A stretch of 64,000 nt of DNA from Frigidibacter sp. ROC022 (lineage in GTDB: Bacteria; Pseudomonadota; Alphaproteobacteria; Rhodobacterales; Rhodobacteraceae). The notes beneath the pieces were generated by a model. The model was not told the origin of the DNA. It saw only the letters and a program-made list of their open reading frames with translations, and made no database searches. Of the stretch, positions 45,397-54,088 are shown piece after piece (position 1 is the first letter of the stretch; each line of letters opens with the position of its first letter). The translations under genes and the position numbers were made by a program. The stretch covers positions 1,054,001 to 1,118,000 of the forward strand of contig NZ_JANQDU010000001.1 of assembly GCF_024723735.1 (NCBI RefSeq). Reading direction: 5' to 3'.

Positions 45397-46542
45397 TCAG
45401 TCCGTCAGCGCCATGCGGGCCACCGAGGTCAGCCAGGATATGGCCGGGCCGAGAATCGCATCGTTGAATTCGTAGCGGGCGTTGTGCAGGTCTCCATCCG
45501 GCCCGATCGGCCCGTTCCCGATGTAGACATAGGCGCCGGCACGGCCCTCCATCAGAAAGGCGAAATCGTCGCCGCCCATCGCCGGGCGCACGTCGCGTGT
45601 CACCTCCAGCCCGGCCGCCTCGGCCGCGGCGACCGAGAGCGCGGCCTCCTCGGCCGTGTCTTCCATCACCCGGCCGGTGGAGTTGATCTGGTATTCCGCC
45701 GTCACTCCGAAGGTTGCTGCGGTGCCTTCGATGACCTCTTCCATGCGGGCGATGATCGCCCGGCGCACCTCGGCATCGAAGGTGCGCAGGGTGCCGACCA
45801 GCCGCGCCGTCGCCGGCGTCTGGTTGCTGACGGTGCCGGCTTCGACCATCGCGGTGGTCAGCGCCACCGTGTCCAGCGGATCGACATTGCGCGGCACGAT
45901 CGAATTCAGCGCCACGATCAGATGCGCCATCGCGGTGATCGGATCGCGGGTCAGCTGCGGCATCGCGGCATGTCCGGCCACCCCGCGTAGAAGCACCGTC
46001 CAGTCGCCGCCCGCCGCCATTGAGGGCCGGGTGTGCACGGCGACCGTGCCCGGGGGGAAGCCGGGCCAGTTGTGGAAGGCAAACAGCCGCTCGGTCGGGT
46101 AGCGCTCGAACAGCCCGTCCTTCAGCATCGCCTTGGCGCCCTGGCCGTTCTCTTCGGCGGGCTGGAAAATCAGGTGGATCGTTCCGGTCCAGTCCTTGTC
46201 CTGCAACAGAGCCGCGGCCGTCCCCAGAAGCGCCGCCGTGTGGCCATCATGTCCGCAGGCATGCATGACCCCGGCCGCGGTAGAGCGATGCGCGGTCTCG
46301 TTCTCTTCGGTGATCGGCAGCGCGTCCATATCCGCGCGCAGCCCGACCGACCGGTTCGAGCTGGGACGGTGCAGCCGCGCCACCACCCCATGTCCGCCGA
46401 TCCCCGTTTCGTGCGCAATCCCCAACTCGGTGAGCCGGGCCGCGACGAAGGCGGCGGTCTGCCGCTCCTCGCCGGAGAGTTCGGGATGGGCGTGCAGGTG
46501 GCGGCGCCACCGGCCAACGTCGGCAAGAAGGGCTGTGTCGAT
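45397..46542 (-). CDS. M20-family amidohydrolase without a standard start codon
   Basis: A metal-dependent N-acyl amino-acid hydrolase (M20D). The conserved N-terminal piece WRRHLHAHPELSGEERQTAAF is in frame, followed by LRADMDALPITEENE, MHACGHDGHTAALLG and FQPAEENGQGAKAML. No ATG, GTG or TTG occurs between the upstream in-frame stop and TTG 46425, which lies after the conserved helix. I place the start at ATC 46542 (381 residues), the only conventional rare start giving normal family length; this is uncertain. A start-codon mutation or sequence error is possible. Confidence 0.75.
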   Translation of the reverse strand: MDTALLADVGRWRRHLHAHPELSGEERQTAAFVAARLTELGIAHETGIGGHGVVARLHRPSSNRSVGLRADMDALPITEENETAHRSTAAGVMHACGHDGHTAALLGTAAALLQDKDWTGTIHLIFQPAEENGQGAKAMLKDGLFERYPTERLFAFHNWPGFPPGTVAVHTRPSMAAGGDWTVLLRGVAGHAAMPQLTRDPITAMAHLIVALNSIVPRNVDPLDTVALTTAMVEAGTVSNQTPATARLVGTLRTFDAEVRRAIIARMEEVIEGTAATFGVTAEYQINSTGRVMEDTAEEAALSVAAAEAAGLEVTRDVRPAMGGDDFAFLMEGRAGAYVYIGNGPIGPDGDLHNARYEFNDAILGPAISWLTSVARMALTD

Positions 46543-46561
46543 CCGGGTCGTCGGGGCTTTC

Positions 46562-47371
46562 TCAGAGAACTTTGGACAGGAACGCTTGGGTGCGCGGGTT
46601 CTTGGGCTGGCTCAGCATCTCGCGGGGCCGGCCCTCTTCGACGATGGCGCCCTGGTCCATGAAGACCAGATGATCGGCGATCTCGCGGGCGAAACCGATC
46701 TCGTGCGTCACCAGCATCATCGTCATGCCGGTGCGGACCAGATCCTTGATCACGTCCAGCACCTCGCCCACCAGTTCGGGGTCGAGCGCCGAGGTCGGTT
46801 CGTCGAACAGCATCACCTCGGGTTCCATCGCCAGGGCGCGGGCAATCGCGACGCGCTGCTGCTGGCCGCCGGATATCTGGTTGGGATAGCGGTCTCCCAG
46901 GCCTCCGAGTCCGACGCGGTCGAGCAGGGCGCGGGCCTGCTCCCGGGCCCTGGCACGGGGAATACGCCTGACCTGCACCGGACCTTCCATCACGTTCTGC
47001 AGGGCGGTCATGTGCGGGAACAGGTTGAACCGCTGGAACACCATGCCGGTCCGGCGCCGCTGTGCCGCGATCCGGCGCGGGCTGAGTTGATGCAGGCGAC
47101 CGCCGGAGTCGGTATAGCCCTGCAACTCACCGTTCAGGTGGATGCGGCCCGCCGATATGGTTTCGAGCTGGTTGATGCAGCGCAAGAGCGTCGATTTCCC
47201 CGATCCCGACGGGCCGATGGCTACGCAGACCTCGCCGGGCCGGATGGTGAGGTCGATGCCGCGCAGCGCGTGGACGGTGCCGAAGAACTTGTGAACGCCG
47301 GTGATCTCGACGCTGGCGGACCCTGCATGGCTTGCGTTGGTCGCGGTGTGGGTCAAGCTTGCCACGGTCAT
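46562..47371 (-). CDS. Polar amino acid ABC transporter, ATPase
   Basis: A 269-residue ATPase of the GlnQ/HisP type. [18 protein letters not shown] is Walker [19 protein letters not shown] the signature, [16 protein letters not shown] Walker B and [12 protein letters not shown] the H-loop. An N-terminal extension of about 20 residues precedes the domain. It follows the permease with a 4-base overlap (ATGA) and precedes the M20 amidohydrolase by about 20 bases. Confidence 0.94.
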   Translation of the reverse strand: MTVASLTHTATNASHAGSASVEITGVHKFFGTVHALRGIDLTIRPGEVCVAIGPSGSGKSTLLRCINQLETISAGRIHLNGELQGYTDSGGRLHQLSPRRIAAQRRRTGMVFQRFNLFPHMTALQNVMEGPVQVRRIPRARAREQARALLDRVGLGGLGDRYPNQISGGQQQRVAIARALAMEPEVMLFDEPTSALDPELVGEVLDVIKDLVRTGMTMMLVTHEIGFAREIADHLVFMDQGAIVEEGRPREMLSQPKNPRTQAFLSKVL

Positions 47372-48321
47372 GCCCTTTGCCCCGCGCCGGCGTCGTGACC
47401 CTTGCCGAAATGCCGCTCCAGATAATGCTGGCCGACCATCAGCACCGAGGTGATGACCAGATACCAGAACCCCGCCACCATGAGCAGCGGCACCGGAAGA
47501 TAGAGCCGGTTTGCGATGGCATTGGTGGCGAACATCAGGTCGAGCGTGAAGGGAATGGCCAGGACCAGCGAGGTCATCTTCAACATGCCGATGGTTTCGT
47601 TGCCGGTCGGCGGAATGATCGTGCGCATGGCCTGCGGCAGCAGGATGCGGGCCCATATCTTGGCCTTGGGTATTCCGATGGCCTGTGCGGCCTCTGTCTG
47701 ACCCCGGTCGATGGCACGAAAGCCGGCGCGGAAAATCTCGGTCAGATAGGCGCTTTCGTTGAAGGCCAGCCCGAGGATCGCGGCGGTCATCGCGGTGATC
47801 ACCCGTTTGGTCTCGATCGTCAGCAGTTCCGGTCCGAAGGGGATCGACAGCGACAGCACCGGGAACAGCACCGCGAAGAGGCCCCAGAACAGCAGCTGGG
47901 TATAGATCGGCGTGCCGCGGAAGAACCACACCCAGAGCCAGCTCAACCCGCGCAGGATCGGGTTGTCGCTGTCGCGCATCACGACCAGCGCAATGGCCAG
48001 GACCACCGCAACCGACATCGCCGCGACGGTCAGTCCGAGGGTCCAGAGCACGCCGCGCAGGACATTGCGATGGAACAGGTATTCGGCAAATACATGCCAG
48101 TGGAAATTGGGATTTCCGGCGACAGCCACGGCCATCTGCCCGGCCAGGACCAGCAGCAGGATCAGCGCGATCCAGCGTCCGGAGTGGCGCGGCGGCGCCA
48201 CGTCGTTCAGCGGTACGCCGTCGATCTGGCGCACCGAGGCGGCGGGGACGGAGCCCCGCGCGCCCTTGGTGTCGGACCCGGCCATACTGCGGCCAAGTGT
48301 GGTGTCGCCGCCTGCCGTCAC
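47368..48321 (-). CDS. Polar amino acid ABC transporter, permease
   Basis: A 317-residue HisMQ-type permease. A cytoplasmic N-terminal tail of about 48 residues precedes five or more helices. The EAA loop reads [24 protein letters not shown], and [14 protein letters not shown] is the conserved second-helix motif. GTG 48321 is chosen because it overlaps the binding-protein stop (GTGA); an ATG at 48285 is possible. The single permease gene implies a homodimer. Confidence 0.9.
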   Translation of the reverse strand: MTAGGDTTLGRSMAGSDTKGARGSVPAASVRQIDGVPLNDVAPPRHSGRWIALILLLVLAGQMAVAVAGNPNFHWHVFAEYLFHRNVLRGVLWTLGLTVAAMSVAVVLAIALVVMRDSDNPILRGLSWLWVWFFRGTPIYTQLLFWGLFAVLFPVLSLSIPFGPELLTIETKRVITAMTAAILGLAFNESAYLTEIFRAGFRAIDRGQTEAAQAIGIPKAKIWARILLPQAMRTIIPPTGNETIGMLKMTSLVLAIPFTLDLMFATNAIANRLYLPVPLLMVAGFWYLVITSVLMVGQHYLERHFGKGHDAGAGQRA

Positions 48322-49241
48322 TCGCCGACCTCGGGGTTGATGACGGCTTCCGAGACGGCCGAACTGCCGACGCCCCAGTGTTCGAGGATGCCGACATAGC
48401 TGCCATTGGCGATCATCGCATTCATCGTGTCGGCGATCAGCCGGGTCAGTTCGTCATCCGCCTTGGCGACCGCGATGCCGTTTATACCGCTTTCGGCAAG
48501 GATGCCGCCGACCGGCAGGATCACCTCGAGCGAGCCGCGCGACTGGGCGGCGGCATAGCCGATGGTCGCGCCGCCGGAGATCGTCGCATCGGCGCCGCCC
48601 GCCGCGATCCGGGTGAGCGCCTCGGGCTGGGTGTCGAAGGGCAGCAGGGTGATTGCGGGCTTGCCCTCGGCTTCGCATCCGGCACTTTCCTCGGTCAGTA
48701 TCCGCTCGTGGTAGGTGCCGCTCTGGACCGCGATGGTGGTGCCGCAATAGTCGGCCGGGTCAAACCCCTTGGGATTGCCCGCCGCCACCGCCCAGAGACT
48801 GCCCGAAACGGTGTAGCTGACGAAATTTACCACCTTCATCCGCTCGTTGGTGATGGAGAAGGCGGAAATGCCCAGGTCGAACTTGCTCCCGAGCGAGGGA
48901 ATGATCGCGTCGAAGGCAGAGGTCTGGAAGGCGATCTCGACGCCAAGCGTCTTGCCGATCGCCGCTGCGATGTCGACGTCGATGCCTTCGGGTGTCTGGC
49001 CGTCGTCGCCGGCAAGGTATTCCCAGGGCGCATAGGCGTTGTCCGAGCCGATGGTCAGCACGCCTGCGCTGCGGATACGGGCCGGAACGCGGTCGGCAAG
49101 GGCCTGGTCGATGGCCACCGCGGCCAGCACCTCGGTGGCACTTTCGGCCAGGGCGGCGCCTGGCAGGACGCCCAGAAGGGCCATGACGGCCGCCAGGGCA
49201 TTGGTGCCGATGCTGCGGGGAATTGTGGTAGGTCTTGTCAT
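48318..49241 (-). CDS. Polar amino acid ABC transporter, binding protein
   Basis: A 307-residue periplasmic binding protein of family 3. A signal peptide (about 32 residues, ending GAALA) is followed by [41 protein letters not shown]. The conserved [23 protein letters not shown] contains the Arg that in family members contacts the ligand carboxylate. First gene of the transporter set, 150 bases downstream of the lysR gene on the same strand. Confidence 0.92.
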   Translation of the reverse strand: MTRPTTIPRSIGTNALAAVMALLGVLPGAALAESATEVLAAVAIDQALADRVPARIRSAGVLTIGSDNAYAPWEYLAGDDGQTPEGIDVDIAAAIGKTLGVEIAFQTSAFDAIIPSLGSKFDLGISAFSITNERMKVVNFVSYTVSGSLWAVAAGNPKGFDPADYCGTTIAVQSGTYHERILTEESAGCEAEGKPAITLLPFDTQPEALTRIAAGGADATISGGATIGYAAAQSRGSLEVILPVGGILAESGINGIAVAKADDELTRLIADTMNAMIANGSYVGILEHWGVGSSAVSEAVINPEVGE

Positions 49242-49347
49242 CTCTCGGTCCCTGTCGTTGCGGCGCGGGCCTGGTCCTTGGTCGCGCTCTGGTGGATCGC
49301 GACGGCAGAGACCGTCGTGAATTTCCGCTAAGGGTGAGAGGTGAGGT

Positions 49348-49362
49348 CTATTCTGTCCAATA
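49348..49362 (-). promoter_or_regulatory. Shared 15-bp motif upstream of the binding-protein gene
   Basis: Read leftward, TATTGGACAGAATAG matches TATTGGACGGCATAG in front of the divergent PLP lyase (50352-50366) at 13 of 15 positions and in the same orientation relative to its gene. It may be the site of the LysR regulator encoded between the two. Confidence 0.4.
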
Positions 49363-49391
49363 CTATGTTGGCGGGATTCAATTCGGTTTGG

Positions 49392-50309
49392 TTATAGAGA
49401 TTCAGCGTCGGTATCGGCATGTGCCTGCAACAGCCTGTCGCGTTCCGATTCCAGCGCCGCGGTCATCTCGTTGGCCAGCCGCGAGCGTCGTTGCGGCGGG
49501 TAGAGCAGCAGGGTGCGGAACTCGATCTTCGGTTCGAGCCGCCGCAATTGGAGACCGCGCTCGGTGTAGCCTGCGGCGGTCACCGGATCGACGATGCCGA
49601 CCCCGAGGCCGGCCAGAACGAAGGCGCAGACGGTCGAGGAATAGGCGGTCTCGATCATGATGCGCGGCGAAACGCCAGCGTCGGCAAAGATGCTCTCGGC
49701 CTCGCGCCGGGTGGTGTCCTCGGGGGCCAGGGCGACGAAGGGCACACCGTCGAGGTCTTCGGGTCGGATCGCCTTCTTGTCACAGAGTGGATGGCCTGGT
49801 GGCATCGCCAGCGCGGCGCGGACCTGGGCAAAGGGGGTGGCGGTGACCCCGGTGGCGTCGATCTCGTCGGCAGTGATGGCCAGGTCGAGCTGTGACGCCG
49901 CGATCATGTCGCGGATCGACGAGGATGCCGCAACGAAGAACGACAGTTGCAGGTCGGGATTGCGGCGGCTGAAAGCGGCGATGGCATTGGGCGCCAGGTT
50001 GGTGCTGAAGGCCGAGAGGCAGGCAAACCGCAATTGACCCGAGCCATAGTCGCGTATCCGGGCGGCGGCGCTGCGGAGTTTGGCCAGCCCGGCAAAGGAC
50101 AGCTCCACCTCCTTGAAGAACAGCTGGCCTTCGGCCGAGGGTACGAGTCGGCCTTTTTCGCGATCGAAGAGCTTGAACCCGATCGAGCGCTCCAGCGTCG
50201 AGATCGCCTTGCTGACGGCGGGTTGTGAAATGCCAAGCGTCTCGGCAGCGCGGGCGGTCGTGCCCAGCGTCATGACGGTCTGGAAGGCTTCGATCTGGCG
50301 AACATCCAT
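49392..50309 (-). CDS. LysR-family transcriptional regulator
   Basis: A 305-residue regulator. MDVRQIEAFQTVMTLGTTARAAETLGISQPAVSKAISTLERSIGFKLFDREKGRL is the LysR helix-turn-helix with the CysB/AmpR-like linker helix. The effector domain follows (PFVALAPEDTTRREAE, VCAFVLAGLGVGIVDP). ATG 50309 is preferred over 50345 since it begins the HTH at the usual place. It diverges from the PLP lyase and precedes the transporter, so it probably controls both. Confidence 0.92.
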   Translation of the reverse strand: MDVRQIEAFQTVMTLGTTARAAETLGISQPAVSKAISTLERSIGFKLFDREKGRLVPSAEGQLFFKEVELSFAGLAKLRSAAARIRDYGSGQLRFACLSAFSTNLAPNAIAAFSRRNPDLQLSFFVAASSSIRDMIAASQLDLAITADEIDATGVTATPFAQVRAALAMPPGHPLCDKKAIRPEDLDGVPFVALAPEDTTRREAESIFADAGVSPRIMIETAYSSTVCAFVLAGLGVGIVDPVTAAGYTERGLQLRRLEPKIEFRTLLLYPPQRRSRLANEMTAALESERDRLLQAHADTDAESL

Positions 50310-50409
50310 GCCAATGCTATAATCAAACGGAATAGAGTGCGGCAAGAAGAATATTGGACGGCATAGCTTTGGCGCGTCAAGTTCCGGGCGGACCGAATAG
50401 GACAGCCCG
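50310..50409 (+). promoter_or_regulatory. Divergent lysR / PLP-lyase control region
   Basis: This AT-richer 100-base region contains TATAAT (50318-50323) and the motif TATTGGACGGCATAG (50352-50366), shared with the transporter promoter region. A clear -35 box for TATAAT is not seen, as expected for an activator-dependent promoter. Confidence 0.4.
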
Positions 50410-51588
50410 ATGCGACCAGAGACCCGTTGTGTGACGCCCGTTGATGTCAGTTCCGAGGGCTATGACAGCCTGACGGTTCCGATCAACCGGGCCTCGACGA
50501 TCCGCTATGCCGACGCCGCTTCCTTTGCGGCGCGGATGGAGCGCGGGGCGGATGGCTATGTCTACGGGCTCTACGGCACCCCGACGCATCGCCATCTCGA
50601 AGGCAAACTGACCGAGCTTCACGGCGGCGCCAGAAGCCTGCTGACACCCTCCGGCCAGGCAGCGATCACCATGGCGATGCTTGCGGTGCTGCGCAGCGGT
50701 GACCGGGTGCTGATCACGGATTCCTGCTACGGCCCGGTGCGCGACTTCGCCTTGCATGAGCTGACGGCCCTGGGGATCGAGCCGGTCTTCTACGACCCGA
50801 CCGACATGGCCGGGCTGGCCGAACTGGCAGCCGGTGGGGCGCGGCTGATCTGGGTGGAATCGCCCGGTTCGCTGACCATGGAGCTTCAGGACCTGCCCGC
50901 CGTGGTGGCCGTCGCGCGCCGGGTCGGTGCCCTGGTCGGCTGCGACAACACCTGGGCGTCTGCCCTGAATTTCCGGCCGCTGGAACTTGGCGCCGATATC
51001 GTCGTCGAGGCGCTGAGCAAACATCTGGGCGGACATTCCGACCTGCTGATGGGATCGATCACCCTGCGCGACACGGAACTCGGGCTGCGGATGAAGGCGG
51101 CACTCGGGCGGCTTGGCATCGGTGTGTCCCCGGACGATTGCGCCCTGGTGATGCGCGGGATCGACACGCTGGCGGTGCGGATGCGGCGCTCGGCGGAGTC
51201 GGCGCTTGAGATCGCGGACTGGCTGTCACGGTCGCCGCTGGTGGCTGGGGTGCGGCATCCGGCGCGGGAAGAGGACCCGGGCCATGCGCTCTGGGCCCGC
51301 GATTTCGATGGTGCGGCGGGCGTCTTCACGGTCGATTTCACCGAGCCGGCCACTCCGCATGTGCTGGAGGCCCTGGATGCGCTGTCGCTGATCGCCATCG
51401 GCGCCTCTTGGGGCGGCACCCGCAGCCTCGCCGCACCGGCGGCAGTCGCCGAGCAGCGCAGCGCCCGGCCCTGGACCGGCCCCGAGGTCGTGCTTCGGCT
51501 CTCGATTGGCATGGAGCATGTCGAGGATCTGAAGGCTGATCTGAGCCGGTTTCTCGGGGCTCTGGAGCGCGCGGTCGCGGCGGAGTAG
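50410..51588 (+). CDS. Cystathionine beta-lyase-type PLP enzyme (Cys/Met metabolism)
   Basis: A 392-residue fold-type I PLP enzyme of the Cys/Met-metabolism family. YVYGLYGTPTHRHLEGKLTELHGG is the characteristic start and TPSGQAAITMAMLAVLRSGDR the phosphate-binding region. VGCDNTWASALNFRPLELGADIVVEALSKHLGGHSDLLMG has the PLP Lys (in SKHLGGH). The context (amino-acid transporter, deacylases, LysR) favours a catabolic C-S lyase acting on an S-substituted cysteine over methionine biosynthesis, but this is inference. Confidence 0.85.
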   Translation: MRPETRCVTPVDVSSEGYDSLTVPINRASTIRYADAASFAARMERGADGYVYGLYGTPTHRHLEGKLTELHGGARSLLTPSGQAAITMAMLAVLRSGDRVLITDSCYGPVRDFALHELTALGIEPVFYDPTDMAGLAELAAGGARLIWVESPGSLTMELQDLPAVVAVARRVGALVGCDNTWASALNFRPLELGADIVVEALSKHLGGHSDLLMGSITLRDTELGLRMKAALGRLGIGVSPDDCALVMRGIDTLAVRMRRSAESALEIADWLSRSPLVAGVRHPAREEDPGHALWARDFDGAAGVFTVDFTEPATPHVLEALDALSLIAIGASWGGTRSLAAPAAVAEQRSARPWTGPEVVLRLSIGMEHVEDLKADLSRFLGALERAVAAE

Positions 51589-52087
51589 GCCGCCCCGGCG
51601 GCACAGTGACGCTGGCACAGGGCTGGGCCTGAGACGGCCACGGCCCGCCCGGCACCTCTGAAGGCATCGGCTTCGCCCATGGCCGGGAACACTCGGGAAG
51701 CCGTGATCGATCTCGGGAAAAGACGGGCGGCGCTCGCCATGCGGTCAATGTTGGCGCAAGCACGGTGTGGCAACTGCGGGCTGGCGGTGTTGATGATCCT
51801 CCGATGATCTTGATCCGGATCAAGGTGCGCCGTGGGCGGAAGATGCTGAAGAGATCGGGACGTATCACGAGAGGCGATGGCATGGAATTCGCAATCGGGA
51901 TTGGGGTTCGGACGCCCCGGCGATGGGCCGGGCGGAGTGGCGCAGGCGGTCGGCGCGTCAACCCGGAACGCCTGGGAGGCTCCCGGCCGCCCTTCCATGT
52001 CGAGCCTGGCAACATGTTTGAAACCGGGTCCCGTTTTCCCTTCTGCATTGGCGATGTGACCGGGGCCCGCTTCCTTGGGGGGGCGCC
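51589..52087. other. Gene-free stretch of 499 bases
   Basis: No convincing coding region. Open frames here (for example 51880 onward, MEFAIGIGVRTPRRW) have no recognisable domain or good ribosome-binding site. It starts with a short GC-rich hairpin just after the lyase stop (51589-51602) and contains a perfect FNR-type box at 51810-51823. It may be the remains of a lost FNR-controlled gene or a long regulatory region for the membrane M23-like gene. Confidence 0.4.
51810..51823. promoter_or_regulatory. FNR/FnrL-type binding site
   Basis: TTGATCCGGATCAA is a perfect match to the FNR consensus TTGAT-N4-ATCAA. It lies 265 bases before the M23-like gene with no obvious gene closer. It would give oxygen control to a transcript that starts in this gap. 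Confidence 0.6.
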
Positions 52088-53050
52088 ATGAATGTCTTGA
52101 TCCTGACCGTTCAACTGGCCTTGCCGCTGGCGCTGCTACTGGCGCTGGTCTTCCTTCCGGCGGGCAGTCTGCTGGGCTTCGTCCTGCAGGCCCTTGGCAC
52201 CGGGGCCGTTCTGTTCGCGCTGGCGAGGGTCGCGCAATGGGCGGTGCCGGTCTGGTGGTTGCCGCGGGTCTATGCCGGGCTCTGGCTGGTCGCGGTTCTC
52301 GTCCAGCCGCTGCGAAAGGGTCTGGCGGGTCTGCCGCTGCTGCCCGACGGGCCCTGGGGCTGGGGCGGGCTGGTCTTGTCGCTGCTGCTCCTGGGGCTTG
52401 GCGGCTGGTATGGTGCGCAGGCCCTGGCGGGGCGTCGCCTTCCGCCGGTCGAGGTGGTGGACATCGCCAACCCCTTCGGGCCTGGTCGGTATCTCGTGGG
52501 GCATGGCGGCTCGAACCTTCTGGTCAACGGTCATGTGAAGACGCTGGACGCGGCGGTGGCGCGTTTCAAACCATGGCGCGGGCAATCCTATGCGGTGGAC
52601 TTCTTCGGACTTGGCCCTTGGGGGCTGCGGGCGCGCGGCTGGAGGCCCGCCGATCCCGCGGCCTATGCGATCTTCGGGGCCATGGTCCGCGCCCCCTGTG
52701 CGGGGACGGTGGTGGCCGCGGAAAACGGAATGCCGGACTACGACGTGCCGCAGATGGACGAGGTGAACCGGCTGGGCAACCATGTCATTCTGCGGTGCGG
52801 CGATGTCGAGATCGTCCTGGCCCATCTGCGGCAGGGCAGCCTCTCCGCCGGACCGGGCGACCGGGTGGCGGTGGGCACACCGCTTGGCGAGGCGGGCAAT
52901 TCCGGCGCCAGCACCGAGCCGCATCTCCACATCCACGCCCAGCGGCCCGCGGCCGAGGGGGAGCCGCCGATTTCCGGCGAACCGCTCGGGCTTCGGATCG
53001 CGGGGCGCTTCCTGGTTCGCGGCGACCGGCTGCAGGGGCGGGCGTCGTGA
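52088..53050 (+). CDS. Membrane-anchored M23-family (LytM-type) protein
   Basis: A 320-residue protein: three or four N-terminal helices (residues 1-115) followed by a LytM/M23 domain. GQSYAVDFFG keeps the zinc Asp but lacks the usual His four residues before it. GNHVILRCGDVEIVLAHLRQGSL and SGASTEPHLHIHAQRP supply the remaining His residues. It may be a cell-wall hydrolase with altered ligands or a regulatory pseudo-enzyme. It is coupled to the following gene by GTGA. Confidence 0.8.
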   Translation: MNVLILTVQLALPLALLLALVFLPAGSLLGFVLQALGTGAVLFALARVAQWAVPVWWLPRVYAGLWLVAVLVQPLRKGLAGLPLLPDGPWGWGGLVLSLLLLGLGGWYGAQALAGRRLPPVEVVDIANPFGPGRYLVGHGGSNLLVNGHVKTLDAAVARFKPWRGQSYAVDFFGLGPWGLRARGWRPADPAAYAIFGAMVRAPCAGTVVAAENGMPDYDVPQMDEVNRLGNHVILRCGDVEIVLAHLRQGSLSAGPGDRVAVGTPLGEAGNSGASTEPHLHIHAQRPAAEGEPPISGEPLGLRIAGRFLVRGDRLQGRAS

Positions 53051-53808
53051 GACAGGCGGCGCTCTTCGTCGGCCTGGCTTTCCTCTTGTCCTGGGCCGCC
53101 TGGGGCTGGGCGATCCTGACCGGTAGCGAGGCGAGCATCTGGCGCATTGCCGGCAGCTACGGCCCGAGCCTGGCGGCGGTGATCTTGGCGGCGCAGGCCG
53201 GGGAGTTGCGGTGCCTGCTTTCGGGCTTTGCCCGCTGGCGGGCACCGGTCTGGGTCTGGACCTTCGCGTTGCTCTCGACGGCCGTTCTGGGCCTGGCGGC
53301 ACTGGGGGTCGATTGGCTGCTGGGGGGCAGGGCCGAGTGGCTGTCGCCGCGCGTCCTGGTCTTTGCCCCGGTGATCTTCCTCTGGGTGCTGGCCTTCAGC
53401 GTCGCCGGAGAGGAGACCGGCTGGCGCGGCTATCTGCTGCCGCGGTTGCTGGAACGGACCGGCCCCCTGCGTGCCAGCCTGGTGCTGGGCCTCGTCTGGG
53501 CACTGTGGCACCTGCCGCTCTGGGCTCTGCCGGGGGATTTCCATGCCGCAATTCCGCTGTCGCTCTTTGCGGCGCAGACCCTCGGGTTCTCGATCCTCTA
53601 TACCTGGCTCTGGCTGCAGAGCGAAGGCAGCCTGATCGTCGTGCATCTGTTTCATGCGGCCTCGAACACCACCCTGGGCCTGCTGCCGCTGATCCCCGGA
53701 GAGGGCGCGGGCGGGACCAGACCGTTGTGGATCGCGGTCGGGCTGCTGTGGCTGGTGGCCATCGGCGTGGCGCGGCGCCTGCCGGGGGAGGGCGCGCCGG
53801 GGCGGTGA
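53047..53808 (+). CDS. CPBP-family intramembrane metalloprotease-like protein
   Basis: A 253-residue polytopic protein starting at GTG 53047, overlapping the M23-like stop. The Abi/CPBP motifs are EETGWRGYLLPRLLE (EExxxR), WALWHLPLWALPG (second His) and VVHLFHAASNT. The family includes prenyl-protein proteases and bacteriocin-immunity proteins. About seven helices. Coupling to a murein-hydrolase-like protein suggests an envelope role; the target is unknown. Confidence 0.85.
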   Translation: MRQAALFVGLAFLLSWAAWGWAILTGSEASIWRIAGSYGPSLAAVILAAQAGELRCLLSGFARWRAPVWVWTFALLSTAVLGLAALGVDWLLGGRAEWLSPRVLVFAPVIFLWVLAFSVAGEETGWRGYLLPRLLERTGPLRASLVLGLVWALWHLPLWALPGDFHAAIPLSLFAAQTLGFSILYTWLWLQSEGSLIVVHLFHAASNTTLGLLPLIPGEGAGGTRPLWIAVGLLWLVAIGVARRLPGEGAPGR

Positions 53809-54088
53809 GGGCATCGAAGCACGATGGCACCAGTCTCACGGGCGAAGGCCGGCAAGGGGTCGGGCCTCGTGGTCAAGAGATCGACGTCCTTCGGGGACGG
53901 CCTGCCTGCGTCGCGCCGGTCCCTATGGGGGGCGCTGAAATCCCGCTGAGGCACCGCTTTGACGGGCTGGATCGGCTCGGCCGCCGGGTCCGGCCGGTCG
54001 ATGGGTGCGGTTTGGGTAGGCCGTCCTGTCCACGGCAGGTTGCCGGCATGCTCGGCGGGCATCGGAAGCACCGTCAGCCGCAGGGTCT
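53809..54088. other. Gene-free stretch between convergent genes
   Basis: These 280 bases lie between the CPBP gene and the leftward serine hydrolase. On the minus strand an open frame starts at ATG 54092 with an ATGA overlap to the serine hydrolase stop (MKTLRLTVLPMPAEH...), but it runs on antisense into the CPBP gene and shows no domain. I regard it as doubtful. Confidence 0.3.

Noticed and set aside
51765-52091. 108-codon ORF in the gap before the M23-like gene
   Set aside because: No ribosome-binding site, Arg/Gly-rich composition and no recognisable motif.
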